A DNA stretch of 64,000 nt from Paenibacillus sp. D2_2 (GCF_031199965.1 NZ_CP133605.1:129501-193500); one strand, 5' to 3'. Shown: positions 22,265 through 32,639, counted from the stretch's first letter. Program-made: numbers and translations. The notes: generated by a model not told the origin, from the letters alone.

Positions 22265-23100
22265 TCAAAGAATTAGCCGATGGATCAAATGTTTATGCAC
22301 TATGTAAGTTATTGAAAGTCTCAAGAAGTGGATATTATGCCTATCTGAAGCGAGGAGAAACAGATCGGGATGAGTCTTGCAAAGCCTTGATCCAAGCCGT
22401 ATATGATCGATATGAAGGCAAGTACGGATACCGGCAGATCCAATTATTTCTGCTCCAAGACCATCAGGTGTGGTGGAATCACAAGAAAGTATTGCGTCTT
22501 ATGCAAGCCTTGGAATTACAAGCTAAAATACGTCGTAAGCGGCGTTATAACTATTCCTCCTCTGTTGGTGGACGCTTTGCAGATAACCTCTTGAGTCGTA
22601 ATTTCAAGGCGGATGAGCCCAATCAAAAATGGGTAACAGATGTGACCCAATTCCGAGTTTTGGACACCTGGGTTTACCTTTCGGCAATCAAAGACTTGTT
22701 TAATAACGAAATTGTAGCCTACCATATGAGTTTGCGAAATGATAACGAGCTGGTCTTACAGACATTCAGAAATGCCTTTGAAAAGACTAAGGACGTGTCT
22801 GGATTGATCGTTCACAGCGACCAAGGGTTCCAGTACACGTCCTATGCTTACCACGACATGCTGCCACAGGTTGGCGCCCAAATCAGCATGTCTCGCAGAG
22901 GCAATTGTTATGACAATGCCTCGATGGAGAGCTTCTTCTCACATCTAAAGACGGAAGGACTCTATCCCTATGATATCCGAACTTTGGATGAGGTACAAAG
23001 GAGAATTGAGACATATATCCAGTTTTATAACCATAATCGACCACAAAGAAAACTAAACAAGCTGACGCCAGTACAGTACCGACGCCAGCTCGTGGCCTAA
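22216..23100 (+). CDS. IS3-family transposase OrfB (DDE integrase core)
   Basis: Expressed as an OrfAB fusion after -1 shifting. Contains the rve core: first Asp in WVTDVTQFRV, second in GLIVHSDQGFQYTS, Glu in SRRGNCYDNASMESFFSHLK, and the end PQRKLNKLTPVQYR. Complete, so the element may be active. Confidence 0.9.
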   Translation: MFENLDAGGTKEKFSIIKELADGSNVYALCKLLKVSRSGYYAYLKRGETDRDESCKALIQAVYDRYEGKYGYRQIQLFLLQDHQVWWNHKKVLRLMQALELQAKIRRKRRYNYSSSVGGRFADNLLSRNFKADEPNQKWVTDVTQFRVLDTWVYLSAIKDLFNNEIVAYHMSLRNDNELVLQTFRNAFEKTKDVSGLIVHSDQGFQYTSYAYHDMLPQVGAQISMSRRGNCYDNASMESFFSHLKTEGLYPYDIRTLDEVQRRIETYIQFYNHNRPQRKLNKLTPVQYRRQLVA

Positions 23101-23208
23101 GGGCTTTTTCAATGTCTACAAAATAGGGGCTTGACCATGCTCACTTGGAGCAAAAGGAGGGTCTTCTAATTTCACATGCTATTGACTATCATACTTGACC
23201 GTTATAGC

Positions 23209-23640
23209 TTACAGGTTAAGCCCCAGGTCAAGCACGATGTTCAGCATCCGTATGATGATTGCTGCCGACTGAATCGGCGACGGCAAATTCGCACCAGAAC
23301 CGTTCACGATACCTGCTTGGCTAAGCTGATTGATATATTCAGCAGCCCAGTTACCGTTGATATCGGAGAACTTCGTTCCGTTAGCTGCGCTCATATTCAG
23401 AAGACGAGCTAAGATGGCAGCCATTTCGGCGCGAGTAATCTTTTGATCCGGCTTGAAGTTGTCATCACCTGTACCGTTCAGGATACCTGCACGATGCAAT
23501 ACTCTAATGTTAGCATCCGCTGACCATCCGTGTCGGAGAAGGAACCATCCGATCCTGTCGTGTCAAGACCTAGCGCACGAACGATCATCGTAGCGAATTC
23601 TGCGCGTGTTACATAGTGCAGATTTGTTATAATAGAGGTA
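23209..23640 (-). pseudogene. SLH-domain gene fragment, paralogue of the xylanase C-terminus
   Basis: Minus-strand reading gives VTRAEFATMIVRALGLDTTG, FKPDQKITRAEMAAILARLL, NQLSQAGIVNGSG and the exact-style end NIVLDLGLNL, nearly the same as the last 150 residues of the xylanase at 32722. It lacks any start, has a 4-nt deletion near 23520 and a second deletion near 23270, and its terminator is split by the IS. Likely a product of recombination with the xylanase locus. Confidence 0.8.
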
Positions 23641-23890
23641 TCTGAGTTATTACTAAGGTATGTACTCCAAATAATATAGTATAACACGAGCTAACATATG
23701 GATGATTATATAGCGAAACTCCTGTCCGTTTTCTGTAGACAGAATATAGACAAGAGCCATAATGCATCTTAAATCAAAATGGAATGAAGGAATATAAAAT
23801 AACATAAGAGGTCCCACAAAGCCTTACAGAACAACGCTTTGTGGGATGAGATAGGATCAAACGAAATCCGGAGAAACATGCAGGACCAGA

Positions 23891-23910
23891 GTTCGACTCC
23901 CCTCGCCTCC
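23891..23910 (+). other. Right attachment site
   Basis: Exact 20-bp copy of the ssrA 3' end, followed at 23916-23943 by a terminator (AAGACCCGC / GCGGGTCTT) and by TGTGGAC, TGTGGAC and TGTAGAC repeats. Marks the distal end of the ssrA island. 23944-24014 holds nothing else recognisable. Confidence 0.8.
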
Positions 23911-24014
23911 GTTTGAAAGACCCGCTGATAATGCGGGTCTTTACTGATTTGTGGACTAATTGTGGACAAAATGTAGACAACATAAATTTTGTGAGGGTTA
24001 AAGTACCATTATTG

Positions 24015-24180
24015 TTTTTTAATTATTTATTGGACGATACAAGATAATTGTAAAGTTATTTCAGTTTGTCACATGACAATATGGTGACAGGAGTAACTAT
24101 TATTTAAAGTGGATTATTTCTATAATTAATTGATTATTCAAAGATACAGCCATAAAATACAGGGCTTAGAGCCTAACGAG
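24015..24180 (+). repeat. Duplicated upstream region of SLH genes, copy 1
   Basis: About 85% identical to 27617-27783. Centre: TTTGTCACATGACAATATGG followed by TGACAGGAG; TGTCACATGACA contains a TGTCA/TGACA palindrome. Probably a shared promoter or regulator site for the two SLH genes downstream. 24181-24560 contains only broken frames (for instance LTQLVEIDGEHISLETLKKL), a decayed gene. Confidence 0.6.
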
Positions 24181-24584
24181 AAGGAAATTATTAGCTTGAT
24201 CAAAGTACTGAAACTGAAGAAAATGATAGCTTGATTATTAGGGTGATGATATTTCTGATGAGTTCAGGGATTTCTTCGTTTGCAGAGTCTAATGAAAGTA
24301 GAGGCGCGATTGAGGAAAGTGCTTCTTTAATAATAAATTGATGAAATTTTTGGAAAACGAATACGCACTACACAGGCATCCTCGATGCTCCAAACAATTC
24401 AAAATCTTGGCTTAGTCGATTCTAATGGTCAATTTTAATTCATCCCATCTACTTAGATGGCAAGGGCTATACATTAGATGAAACATAGATTTAACCCAAT
24501 TAGTCGAAATTGACGGTGAACATATCAGTCTGGAAACGCTAAAAAAATTAGAGTTTGATTATGTGAAATTTGGAGGAATTAATA

Positions 24585-27236
24585 GTGGGAAAATTATTAT
24601 TACTAACGAGAAAGCGGCTATACACGAAGAGTTTTCTATTACTTGTTATTATTGCGTATGGGTTCAGTTTTTTTTCGGGTGAGACTTATGCGGCAAATCC
24701 TGTAAGTGTATCTCTGACAGGGAATGCGGTCACGATTGCTTATGGACAAAGCGTGACATTGAGTTCAACGGTTACAGATACTTCGGATAGCAGCAATTCC
24801 CCTGTGGGTTCTGTTACGTTTGTCGATAATGGTACTACGATTCAAACGTCTCAGCCGTTGATTGAGCAAACACCTGAGATTATTGTATTAGCTTCGCCAC
24901 CAGGCATTATTCCAAGTGGATACAAACAAGCGTGCATGATTGATGGCAGAGATTCTAATCCGGTTGGGTCTCCAACCTGTCCAGTTTTGAAATGGGGAGA
25001 GTATACGTTCTGGGGATACAGCGATTCAAATAATATGGATAATTTCAATATTGTGCAATACGATAAGGAAAGCGTTATCGTCAACCAAGATATCTTCGAG
25101 TTAGGCGTTCGATACTTGTATAAAATCGAGCTGGACAACACGAACCATACGGTTTCCTTTGTTGGGCAATCGGAAAAGAGGATAACAGTAAACTTAAACT
25201 CGCTGAAAGTAGCCAGCGGTATCGCTTCAATAACGACTCCTCCACTATCGGTTGGCGTTCATGAGTTTAAGGCAGAATTTAATTCAAGCGATGGCAACCA
25301 TAATAATAATGTGTCATCGATATTTACGGTAAATGTCTCCAAAATAACGCTTCCGCTTTCATTGACGAGCAGCATTACATCGTCGGTTTATGGGGAGAGG
25401 GTGTCATTTACAGCAGAAGTCCCTTCTGTAAGTGGCCTTGTTCCTAGCGGGGATGTCGTTTTTTACGATGGGAACGTAGAGTTAGGCACCGTAACGTTAG
25501 GGCATAGCAGCGTAACCTCGGCTGTCTATGAGACGGCAAGTCTTACGGCAGGCGTTCATACTATTACTGCGAGCTACAGCGGTGATAGTAACTATAAGTC
25601 TGCCACGAAGAGCACGCTACAAATTGTGAATAAAATAGGGTCTCAAATCAATATGAAGGTCTTACAATCTACTGTGGTGGGGGACTCAGTTTCGGTCGAT
25701 GTACAAGTCGGTACGCTCGGCAATATCATCCCTACGGGTACTGTTGATATCATCATCGATGATCAGACGGTCACTTCGTCCGTGCTTGAGGGGAATGGTA
25801 GTGTTCGTTTGAATATACCGCAGCTTTCTGTTGGATCGCACAAGATTCAGGCAGCCTATCGAGGCACTGATAATATCGAGAGTATCGTGTCGCCGGCACA
25901 GGTATTGAACGTGCTGAATAATACTGCAGACTTGAGCGGAATTGCTCTGTCTAGCGGCAATCTATTTCCTGTATTTTCGACCAGTATAACCTCTTACAGT
26001 GCTAATGTTGCTAATCATGTATCCAGCATAGCCGTAACACCTAGCGCTTATGACAGCAATGCCACGATGAAAGTGAACGGAGCACAGGTTTCTAATGGCG
26101 AAGCAAGCAAAGCCATCAATTTAGAAGTAGGCAGCAACACCATCACCATCGTAGTGACGTCGCAGGACGGAACACTGAAGACATATTCAATACTAGTGAC
26201 ACGCGAACAAGGTTCATCCAGTAGCGGCGGCGGTTCATCATCGACGCCCTCAAGCGATACAGTTACCTCGACAGACGGTACACTAAAGCTTCCCGTCGGT
26301 AAAACGGGTCAGGTTAGCTTGAACGATGCAGTCAAGATCTCGATTCCTGCTAATGCTACAGACAAAGAGCTGATATTAACGATTGAGAAATTGACGGACT
26401 CGTTAAATCTGATTACGAAAAACGATATTTTGGCTAGCCCGATATTCGAAATTCTGAAGAACTTCTCGGAGAATTTCAGCAAAGAGATTACGATGGCCTT
26501 TACCTTCGATCCGAATAGCTTGAAGGGCGATCAAGAGCCTTGCGTATTCTACTATGACGAATCGAAACAGGTTTGGGTGAAAGTCGGCGGCGAGGTAAAC
26601 GGCAATACCATCACCGTCAAAGTTAATCACTTCACGAAGTTCGCGGTACTCGGTGTAGAGAAAGATTCAGATTCCACATCAAACACGAAGCAGCCGACAA
26701 GCTTCAGTGATATCTCCGGACACTGGGTGGAGAATAACATCAAGCAAGCGGTTAACGCCGGTATCGTCAGTGGCTATCAGGACGACACGTTCAAGCCAGA
26801 TCGTACCGTAACGCGAGCGGAATTTGCGGTCATGCTGATGAATACCCTCAACCCGCAAGGGGATGAAGTGGCCCTGACGTTCACCGATAAGTCGAAGATC
26901 GGCGCCTGGGCACAGAAATCGGTTATGCAGGCGGTGTATGCAGGCATCATTACAGGCTATGAGGACAGCACGTTCCGTCCGAATGCCGAAATTACACGCA
27001 CGGAAATGGCAGCGATGATCGCCAAAGCTTTGGCTCAGTCGATAGAAGAGAAGACAGCAACGGGCTTCGCGGATGACAAGTACATTCCGGACTGGGCGAA
27101 AGGCGCAGTGACGGCCATGAAAAAGCTGGGTATTATCGAAGGTAAAGGCACGAACCAATTTGCTCCGAACGATAAAACGACAAGAGCAGAAGCGGTAACC
27201 GTACTGCTGAGAATGCTGGCGCAAAAGAGCATGTAA
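24585..27236 (+). CDS. SLH-domain cell-surface protein with Ig-like and cadherin-like domains
   Basis: 883 aa, secreted and bound to cell-wall polysaccharide. GTG 24585 follows GGAGGA by 7 nt. Signal peptide with KRLYTKSFLLLVIIAYGFSF, cleavage near YAANP. Bacterial Ig-like repeats (VTIAYGQSVTLSSTV; SSVYGERVSFTAEV; SVTSAVYETASLTAGVHT), with about 100 residues inserted in the first; a cadherin-like beta-sandwich domain (LSGIALSSGNLFPVF to IVVTSQDGTLKTYSI); a Ser/Gly linker; a conserved FEILKNFSENFSKEI domain; and three SLH domains from about 690. Intact, unlike its paralogue downstream. Ligand unknown. Confidence 0.88.
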   Translation: MGKLLLLTRKRLYTKSFLLLVIIAYGFSFFSGETYAANPVSVSLTGNAVTIAYGQSVTLSSTVTDTSDSSNSPVGSVTFVDNGTTIQTSQPLIEQTPEIIVLASPPGIIPSGYKQACMIDGRDSNPVGSPTCPVLKWGEYTFWGYSDSNNMDNFNIVQYDKESVIVNQDIFELGVRYLYKIELDNTNHTVSFVGQSEKRITVNLNSLKVASGIASITTPPLSVGVHEFKAEFNSSDGNHNNNVSSIFTVNVSKITLPLSLTSSITSSVYGERVSFTAEVPSVSGLVPSGDVVFYDGNVELGTVTLGHSSVTSAVYETASLTAGVHTITASYSGDSNYKSATKSTLQIVNKIGSQINMKVLQSTVVGDSVSVDVQVGTLGNIIPTGTVDIIIDDQTVTSSVLEGNGSVRLNIPQLSVGSHKIQAAYRGTDNIESIVSPAQVLNVLNNTADLSGIALSSGNLFPVFSTSITSYSANVANHVSSIAVTPSAYDSNATMKVNGAQVSNGEASKAINLEVGSNTITIVVTSQDGTLKTYSILVTREQGSSSSGGGSSSTPSSDTVTSTDGTLKLPVGKTGQVSLNDAVKISIPANATDKELILTIEKLTDSLNLITKNDILASPIFEILKNFSENFSKEITMAFTFDPNSLKGDQEPCVFYYDESKQVWVKVGGEVNGNTITVKVNHFTKFAVLGVEKDSDSTSNTKQPTSFSDISGHWVENNIKQAVNAGIVSGYQDDTFKPDRTVTRAEFAVMLMNTLNPQGDEVALTFTDKSKIGAWAQKSVMQAVYAGIITGYEDSTFRPNAEITRTEMAAMIAKALAQSIEEKTATGFADDKYIPDWAKGAVTAMKKLGIIEGKGTNQFAPNDKTTRAEAVTVLLRMLAQKSM

Positions 27237-27402
27237 AGCGAACCTTTCAGTTCACGACATTTATCGAGAAGCTTTGGTCCGCCTTAACCGATTACCGATT
27301 CTCGACAACAATTTCGATGGACAGTCGGTTTCACGATTTCAGATCGAGGTTGGAAACATGGATTACGGTCTAGAGATTGGCGAACATCCTCATCATCAAG
27401 CT

Positions 27403-27443
27403 CCGGAGAATTATGGTTTTGCACAGCCACGGTTCGCCTCCAT
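27403..27443 (+). repeat. Hairpin repeat, copy 1
   Basis: CCGGAGAATTATGGTTTTGC then ACAGCCACGGTTCGCCTCCAT. Outer stem of the GGCGAA/TTCGCC type and inner stem TGTGG/CCACG. One of four copies, each followed by an intrinsic terminator; here the terminator is 27454-27510. Confidence 0.75.
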
Positions 27444-27453
27444 ATGTTAAATC

Positions 27454-27510
27454 CACAAAAATGAAAAGGAGCTTTGCCACTGAAGTGGCAGGCTCCTTTT
27501 CATTTTTGTG
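27454..27510 (+). terminator. Long bidirectional-type terminator
   Basis: CACAAAAATGAAAAGGAGC pairs with GCTCCTTTTCATTTTTGTG, extended by TTGCCAC/GTGGCA near the loop. Confidence 0.85.
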
Positions 27511-27616
27511 CCTGAGCCCCAATTGCTAGATACAATTAGGTGCAGTTTTTCTAGTCAAGTTTAGTACAGATTGATCCCCGCTTACAATGCAAAACAGATC
27601 TATGACCCCTCTACTC

Positions 27617-27783
27617 TTTTTTAATTATATATTGAACGATACATGATAATTGTGAAATTATTGTAGTTTGTCACATGACAATATGATGACAGGAGTAACT
27701 TTTATTTAAAATGGATTACTTTTATAATGAATTGATTATTCAAAAGATACAGCCAGTAAATATAGGTTCTAGAGTCTAACGAG
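27617..27783 (+). repeat. Duplicated upstream region of SLH genes, copy 2
   Basis: Paralogous to 24015-24180, again with TGTCACATGACA and TGACAGGAG. It is followed at 27797-27825 by TGTATCGCTTCAATAACTAC, a short stretch copied from the coding sequence of the first SLH gene (25219 onward), which shows that this 5' region is a recombinant. Confidence 0.6.
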
Positions 27784-27862
27784 GTCTCGACAAGAAGCTG
27801 TATCGCTTCAATAACTACTCCTCCATTAGTGGATTTTGGGGAAAAGAGAGGTTGAGTATAAA

Positions 27863-30800
27863 ATGAAAGAGAAACAAATGAAGAAACGAGTATTTGTGGC
27901 GGTGATGAGCTTTTTGTTGGTTGCCCTCCCTATACTCCAGCTAGCTGCGGGTGGGAATTTAGCATTTGCGGCAGCTGGAACGTGGACGGACATTACCGGA
28001 TCTGAAAGCTTTGGTTATCCTTTCAGTGTAGCAATAGACAGTGATGGCAATGTGTATGTGACGGATTATGGCATTGCTCAAGTAAAAAAACTGTCAATGG
28101 CCGGTTGGATGGACATTACCGGATCTGGATCCGGATTCAATGCAACCGTTGGCGTAGCAGTAGGCAGTAGCGGCGATGTAAACAGTAGCGTCGATGTATA
28201 TGTGACGGATAACTCAGGAAAAAAAGTGTATAAACTGTCGGACGGCAGTTGGACGGACATTACGGGTTCGGAGGCTTTTCAAATCCTATTGGTGTAGCGG
28301 CAGATAGCAAAGGCAATGTGTATGTGACGGATACGGATTCCGTCTCGATCAACAGAGTAAAAAAACTGTCGAACGGCAGTTGGACGGACATCACTGGATC
28401 GGAAGTCCTTTCTTCTCCTTTTGGCATAGCAGCAGACAATGACGGTAATGTGTATGTGACGAATTACAACAGTCACACAATCAAAAAACTGTCGAACGGC
28501 AGTTGGACGGACATCACCGGATCAGAGAGATTTTCAAATCCTGTTGGAGTAGCAGTAGACAGTGCCGGCAATGTGTATGTGGCGGATTCCGGCCATAACA
28601 AAATAAAGAAATTGTCTAAAGGCAGTTGGACGGACATCACCGGATCGGAAAGCTTTTCAAATCCGCGGGGGGTAGCCGTTGACAGTAGCGGCAATGTGTA
28701 TGTGGCGGAATCCAGCGGTAGGAAAATCAAAAAGCTATCTGCAGTAGTTAATAGCGTGAGCGTTAGCCCAAGCAGCCCGAGCGTCGTGCAAGGAGGCAGC
28801 CAGCAGCTTACGGCAACCGTGAATGCGAGCGAAGGTGCAGCAACAACGGTCACATGGTCCAGCAGCGACGCAACTAACAAAGTTGCGGTGGATAGTACGG
28901 GGAAGGTTACCGTAGCGCCGGATGCAGCGATGCGGGATTACACGATCACGGCCACGTCAACGGCGGATAGCAGCAAAACAGGTACAGCCACGATAACCGT
29001 CACGGCAGCACTTACCTTTACGATAGCTGCAATAACGAATCCAACGTTGGCAACACTTACTCAAGGTTATCGATCAGGTACACAAGAGACCAAAATCATC
29101 GATGTAACAAATACCGGAACTGGTAATTTAACTAATCTAACGGTAGAGGCAAGCGGTAAGAATGCCGACGATTTTGCGATCACGCAACCCAGCGCAACAT
29201 TAAACAGCGGGGCGCCTGCAACAAGCTTTAAGGTCACGGCGAATGATGGCTTGCCCGCAGGCACGTACACAGCAATAATCACGGTATCGGCAGACAACAT
29301 GATACCTGTTACGTTGACCGTAACGCAAACAGTGAACTTGCCGGATGCTCCTGCCAATCCACAAAATCTTTCGGCCGCTGGGGGCGATCGTCAGGTAACG
29401 TTAAGTTGGGATACGGTAACGGGAGCGACGTATTACAATATTTATATGGCGACGGCATCAGGTCAATTTAGTGACGATTCAGTTTCCACCGTGGCTTCCA
29501 CGACCTACAATGTACATAATCTGACAAATGGCACTGCTTATTACTTCATTGTGAAAGCAGGCAACTTGGGGGGCTGAGCGCGGAATCGAATCAAGCGAGC
29601 GCGATTCCTTCAACGCTTCCGACAGCAAGCAGCAATGCAGACTTGAGCGGAATTGCCCTGTCGAGCGGGGGATAAGCCCTGACTTCGCATCAGGGACAAC
29701 AGCTTACGTTTCGAGTGTGGCCAATGGTGTGTCGAGCCTTACGGTAACGGCGAGCGTATTCGATAGCAACGCTACGATGATGGTGAACGGAATTTCAACA
29801 GCAAGCGGTCAAGCGAGTGAAGCTATCAGTCTGAATGTAGGAAATAACCCCATCTCCATCGTAGTAAAAGCGCAGAATGGCGCAACGAAGACCTATTTGA
29901 TTACAGTGAATCGCGCAACGGCATCATCTAGCGGCAGAAGTGGCAGTTCAACAGCATCAACCAATACCATAGTTACCTCTACGGATGGTACATTAACGCT
30001 TCCAGCGGGAAGAACAGGCGAGGTTAGTTTGGGAGATGAAGTCACGATCTCGATTCCGGCAAATGCTACGAACAGAGAACTGATAATAACGATAGAAAAA
30101 GTGCTGGATACTCAAAAGCTTCTAACGGGTAAAAATGCACTAGCCAGCTCAATCTTCGAGATTCTGAAAAACTTCTCGGAAAATTTCAACAATCCGGTAA
30201 CGCTGACCTTTGCTTTCGATCCGGCAAGCATGAATGGTAACCAAAAGCCATCTGTATTCTACTATGATGAAGTGAAGGAGTCATGGGTAGAAGTCGGCGG
30301 TGGCAAAGTAAATGGAAATCACATCAGCATAGAGTCCAATCACTTTACGAAATATGCGGTATTCGCAGTAGACCTAACGGCAGAAGAGCCAACAAAGAAC
30401 CCTTCAACCGATACGGAAACGACGGTGAAATTCAGCGATATATCTGGACACTGGGCCGAGAAGAACATTAAGCAAGCTGTAAGCAGCGGGATCGTCACGG
30501 GTTATTCAGACAGTACGTTTATGCCTGATAAAACCGTGACGCGTGCGGAATTTGCAGTTATGCTGATGAATACGTTGAAACCGCAAGGAGCAGGAACGGC
30601 ACTGACCTTCACAGATTCGGCAAAGATCGGAAGCTGGGCACAGAAAGCAGTCGCGCAAGCGGTACAGGCAGGTATTATTAAAGGCTATGAGGATAGTACA
30701 TTCCGTCCAGATGAAGTAATTACACGCGCAGAGATGGCAGCGATGCTCGCGAACGCTTTGGGTCAGTCTACCGCGGCCAATACGGCAACAGGCTTCGCAG

Positions 30801-30964
30801 ATGACAAAGACATTCCAGCTTGGGCGAAAGCTAGCGTTACTTACGTGAAACAGGCAGGCGTCATGCAAGGGAAAGGAAATAACCAATTCGCTCCTCAAGG
30901 CCATGCAACAAGAGCAGAGGCCATAACGGCCCTGTTGAACATGTTGGCGCAAAAGAGCAAGTAA
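27863..30964 (+). CDS. SLH-domain surface protein with NHL-type beta-propeller (three frameshifts as read)
   Basis: About 1034 aa once shifts at 28275-28278 (T run), 29568-29573 (G run) and 29667-29671 (G run) are repaired; each is one base short. ATG 27863 follows AGAGAGG. Signal peptide (KKRVFVAVMSFLLVALPILQ to AFAAAG). Six roughly 43-residue blades with GNVYV and KKLSNGSWTDITGSE form an NHL-like propeller; then a Big_2-like domain, a beta domain, an Fn3 domain (APANPQNLSAAGGDRQVTLS), a cadherin-like domain, the FEILKNFSENFNNPV domain and three SLH domains. The C-terminal half is a close paralogue of the gene at 24585. Confidence 0.85.
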
Positions 30965-31006
30965 AGTATAAATGATCCTATAACATCAGAAATGATAATT
31001 TTCACC

Positions 31007-31046
31007 AACCAACGCAGCCCCGTATCAAGTCGGGGCTGCGTTGGTT
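31007..31046 (+). terminator. Terminator after the propeller SLH gene
   Basis: 15-bp perfect stem AACCAACGCAGCCCC / GGGGCTGCGTTGGTT, 10-nt loop. Confidence 0.85.
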
Positions 31047-31104
31047 CATTACAATCCTTTTTCGGCCTTCAGATCAATCCAATTCGTTGTAAAGGGGCAT
31101 TGAG

Positions 31105-31203
31105 ATGAAGGTCGTTATTATCGATGATGAAAAGACGATGCATTTCATTATGTAACGAATGCTTGCCAAGGTTGGGGATGTCGAACTTGTGGGGAAGGTT
31201 CAT
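31105..31203 (+). pseudogene. Response-regulator receiver fragment
   Basis: MKVVIIDDEKTMHFIM is the start of a CheY-like receiver domain with the acidic DD pair; TAA at 31153 breaks it, and RMLAKVGDVELVGKVHRE continues beyond the stop before homology ends near the group II intron sequence. AAAGGGG precedes the ATG. Confidence 0.65.
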
Positions 31204-31304
31204 AGAGAAAGGCCACAATCTCCTATTTGGTGAATCTGATGTAGGCCCCGAACTGAGAAAGCAGTTGTCGCAGAGATTCCTCTGTGATGGCTGCTTTTCT
31301 TGTG

Positions 31305-31650
31305 CGCCTGGTATGGGCGGTAGCTAGGTGGTGAAAGTCCACTACAGGCTTGGCAGTAGGAACTGTTAGCTGAAGGCAAGGGTGTCGGTCGCGAGGTCGA
31401 ATCTGAAGGAAGCCGGAGGCAAACCCTCGATCTGACGAACAGAAATCACATAGAAGGCATGATGAGACGGACGAGCTTGCAAGACAAAGCAAAGTCCAAC
31501 ACTGCCCGAATCTCATCATGTAGATGTGGCAGATGGATGAGAGGAAGGTTATCGCTCTTACCCGGGGAGGTCTCACAGAAGTTGAGTAGGGAAAAAAATC
31601 CGAAAGAAGGAGTAAAGTTTGCTGTGAGAAGTCAGCAGACGCCATAGTAC
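31305..31650 (+). other. Group II intron 5' portion, no reverse transcriptase
   Basis: Contains GTGCGCCTGGTATGGGCGGT near the intron 5' end, TAGGTGGTGAAAGTCCACTA, GAAGCCGGAGGCAAACCCTC and ACGAACAGAAATCACATAG, all typical of domain I-III of bacterial group II introns. It directly follows the broken receiver gene. Short frames across it are not genes. The RT ORF that normally follows is absent. Confidence 0.65.
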
Positions 31651-31711
31651 GCGATCCACACTGGGCAAAAAATTGAGATTACTTACGATGTAGCCGGAAA
31701 TCGTACTGAGT

Positions 31712-31752
31712 CCGCCGAATTGTGGTTTTGAACAACCACGGATCGCCTCCAT
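31712..31752 (+). repeat. Hairpin repeat, copy 2
   Basis: CCGCCGAATTGTGGTTTTGA then ACAACCACGGATCGCCTCCAT; followed by a terminator at 31767-31793. Confidence 0.75.
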
Positions 31753-31766
31753 AAGTAGTACCAGTG

Positions 31767-31793
31767 ACGGACACCATTTTGGTGTCCGTTTTT
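31767..31793 (+). terminator. Terminator after hairpin repeat 2
   Basis: ACGGACACC ATTTT GGTGTCCGTTTTT. From here to 32092 there is no gene; a weak hairpin (AAAAGCCC...GGGTTTT) lies at 31949-31987. Confidence 0.85.
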
Positions 31794-32092
31794 GCTTGCT
31801 CGGACTCGAAGGGGGGGTAAACTGCTCTGGCTCTAGGGCTTCGGGCTACTCTGACGTTGAATACGACATATTTCTGATGATGTACATGGCGGTACCTCTG
31901 TACAAACCGTATTGTCATTAACGAAAATACATGTATCGTGTAAAATGCAAAAAGCCCAACTCTGCTAACGAAGCGGAGAAGGGTTTTAATTGAGTGTAGT
32001 CAGTTCTGGCTTAAGGCTTACTTTAGTAGAGGATCTTTACTGCTATTATTTAATTGGTACAATTCACACAGTTTGAGCTTACAACAAAAGCT

Positions 32093-32329
32093 CTAGGTCC
32101 AAGCCCAGAAGAAGCCATCACGGTCCCAGGCTACTCTTCCTTTATGGAGTTTCTTGTATAATTTTTTCACTTCTTTATCGATGGATGTATGTCCTAGCTC
32201 ATTTACATATAAGTATTGAATACCATAATGGTCCTTTATATGAGTAACGACATCCTCTTGTCGTAGTATTCCCTTGTCCATTACCTCACTTAGCATCCAT
32301 TGTGCAATTTCCTCAGATTTTTCCTGCAT
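32093..32329 (-). CDS. DUF6953-like small protein
   Basis: 78 aa from ATG 32329 with TAGGAAG upstream. EEIAQWMLSEVMDKGILRQE, DVVTHIKDHYGIQYLYVNE and a Trp-rich end VAWDRDGFFWAW fit a small family of unknown function (DUF6953) common in Bacillota: a winged-helix-like fold is suggested by the pattern, but the role is unknown. Monocistronic. Between it and the xylanase (32330-32639) a 45-codon frame with AGACRVWIGSNARDVQ looks like a leftover of a GH3-type Fn3 domain. Confidence 0.6.
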   Translation of the reverse strand: MQEKSEEIAQWMLSEVMDKGILRQEDVVTHIKDHYGIQYLYVNELGHTSIDKEVKKLYKKLHKGRVAWDRDGFFWAWT

Positions 32330-32639
32330 CGTTTCACTTCCTACGATTAAATTAATTTTGTTCACTAGCTTATCATATTTTACCCGATGTGTCAGATGAC
32401 TTCTTAATAGGAGAGGGAATAGTTATCTGTACTTATCCATGCTAATGCTTCGCGGGATTGTCTTGGAGACGATGTCCTTACCGTATACAGCAGATGGAAG
32501 CTATCAGGCAGAAGCCGGGGCTTGCCGAGTATGGATTGGTTCGAATGCAAGAGATGTCCAAGTGGTGATTTTGAGTTGATGAACTGAAGGTCTGCTAATT
32601 ATTAAAGTTATATATTAATATTCGTCCCTCAATACAACA

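Larger units (their letters stand above)
21896..23118 (+). mobile_element. IS3-family insertion sequence
   Basis: About 1.22 kb. Terminal inverted repeats: TAGACATTGGAAAAACCC at the left, GGGCTTTTTCAATGTCTA at the right. Two overlapping ORFs with programmed frameshift. It is inserted into the terminator of an SLH gene remnant: the AAGACCCTCCCCTTGCT left flank and the GCAAAAGGAGGGTCTT right flank would otherwise form one hairpin, as at 32640-32679. No clear target-site duplication seen. Confidence 0.85.

Noticed and set aside
31223-31645. 140-codon minus-strand frame
   Set aside because: Lies opposite the group II intron-like RNA sequence and has no protein-like motifs.
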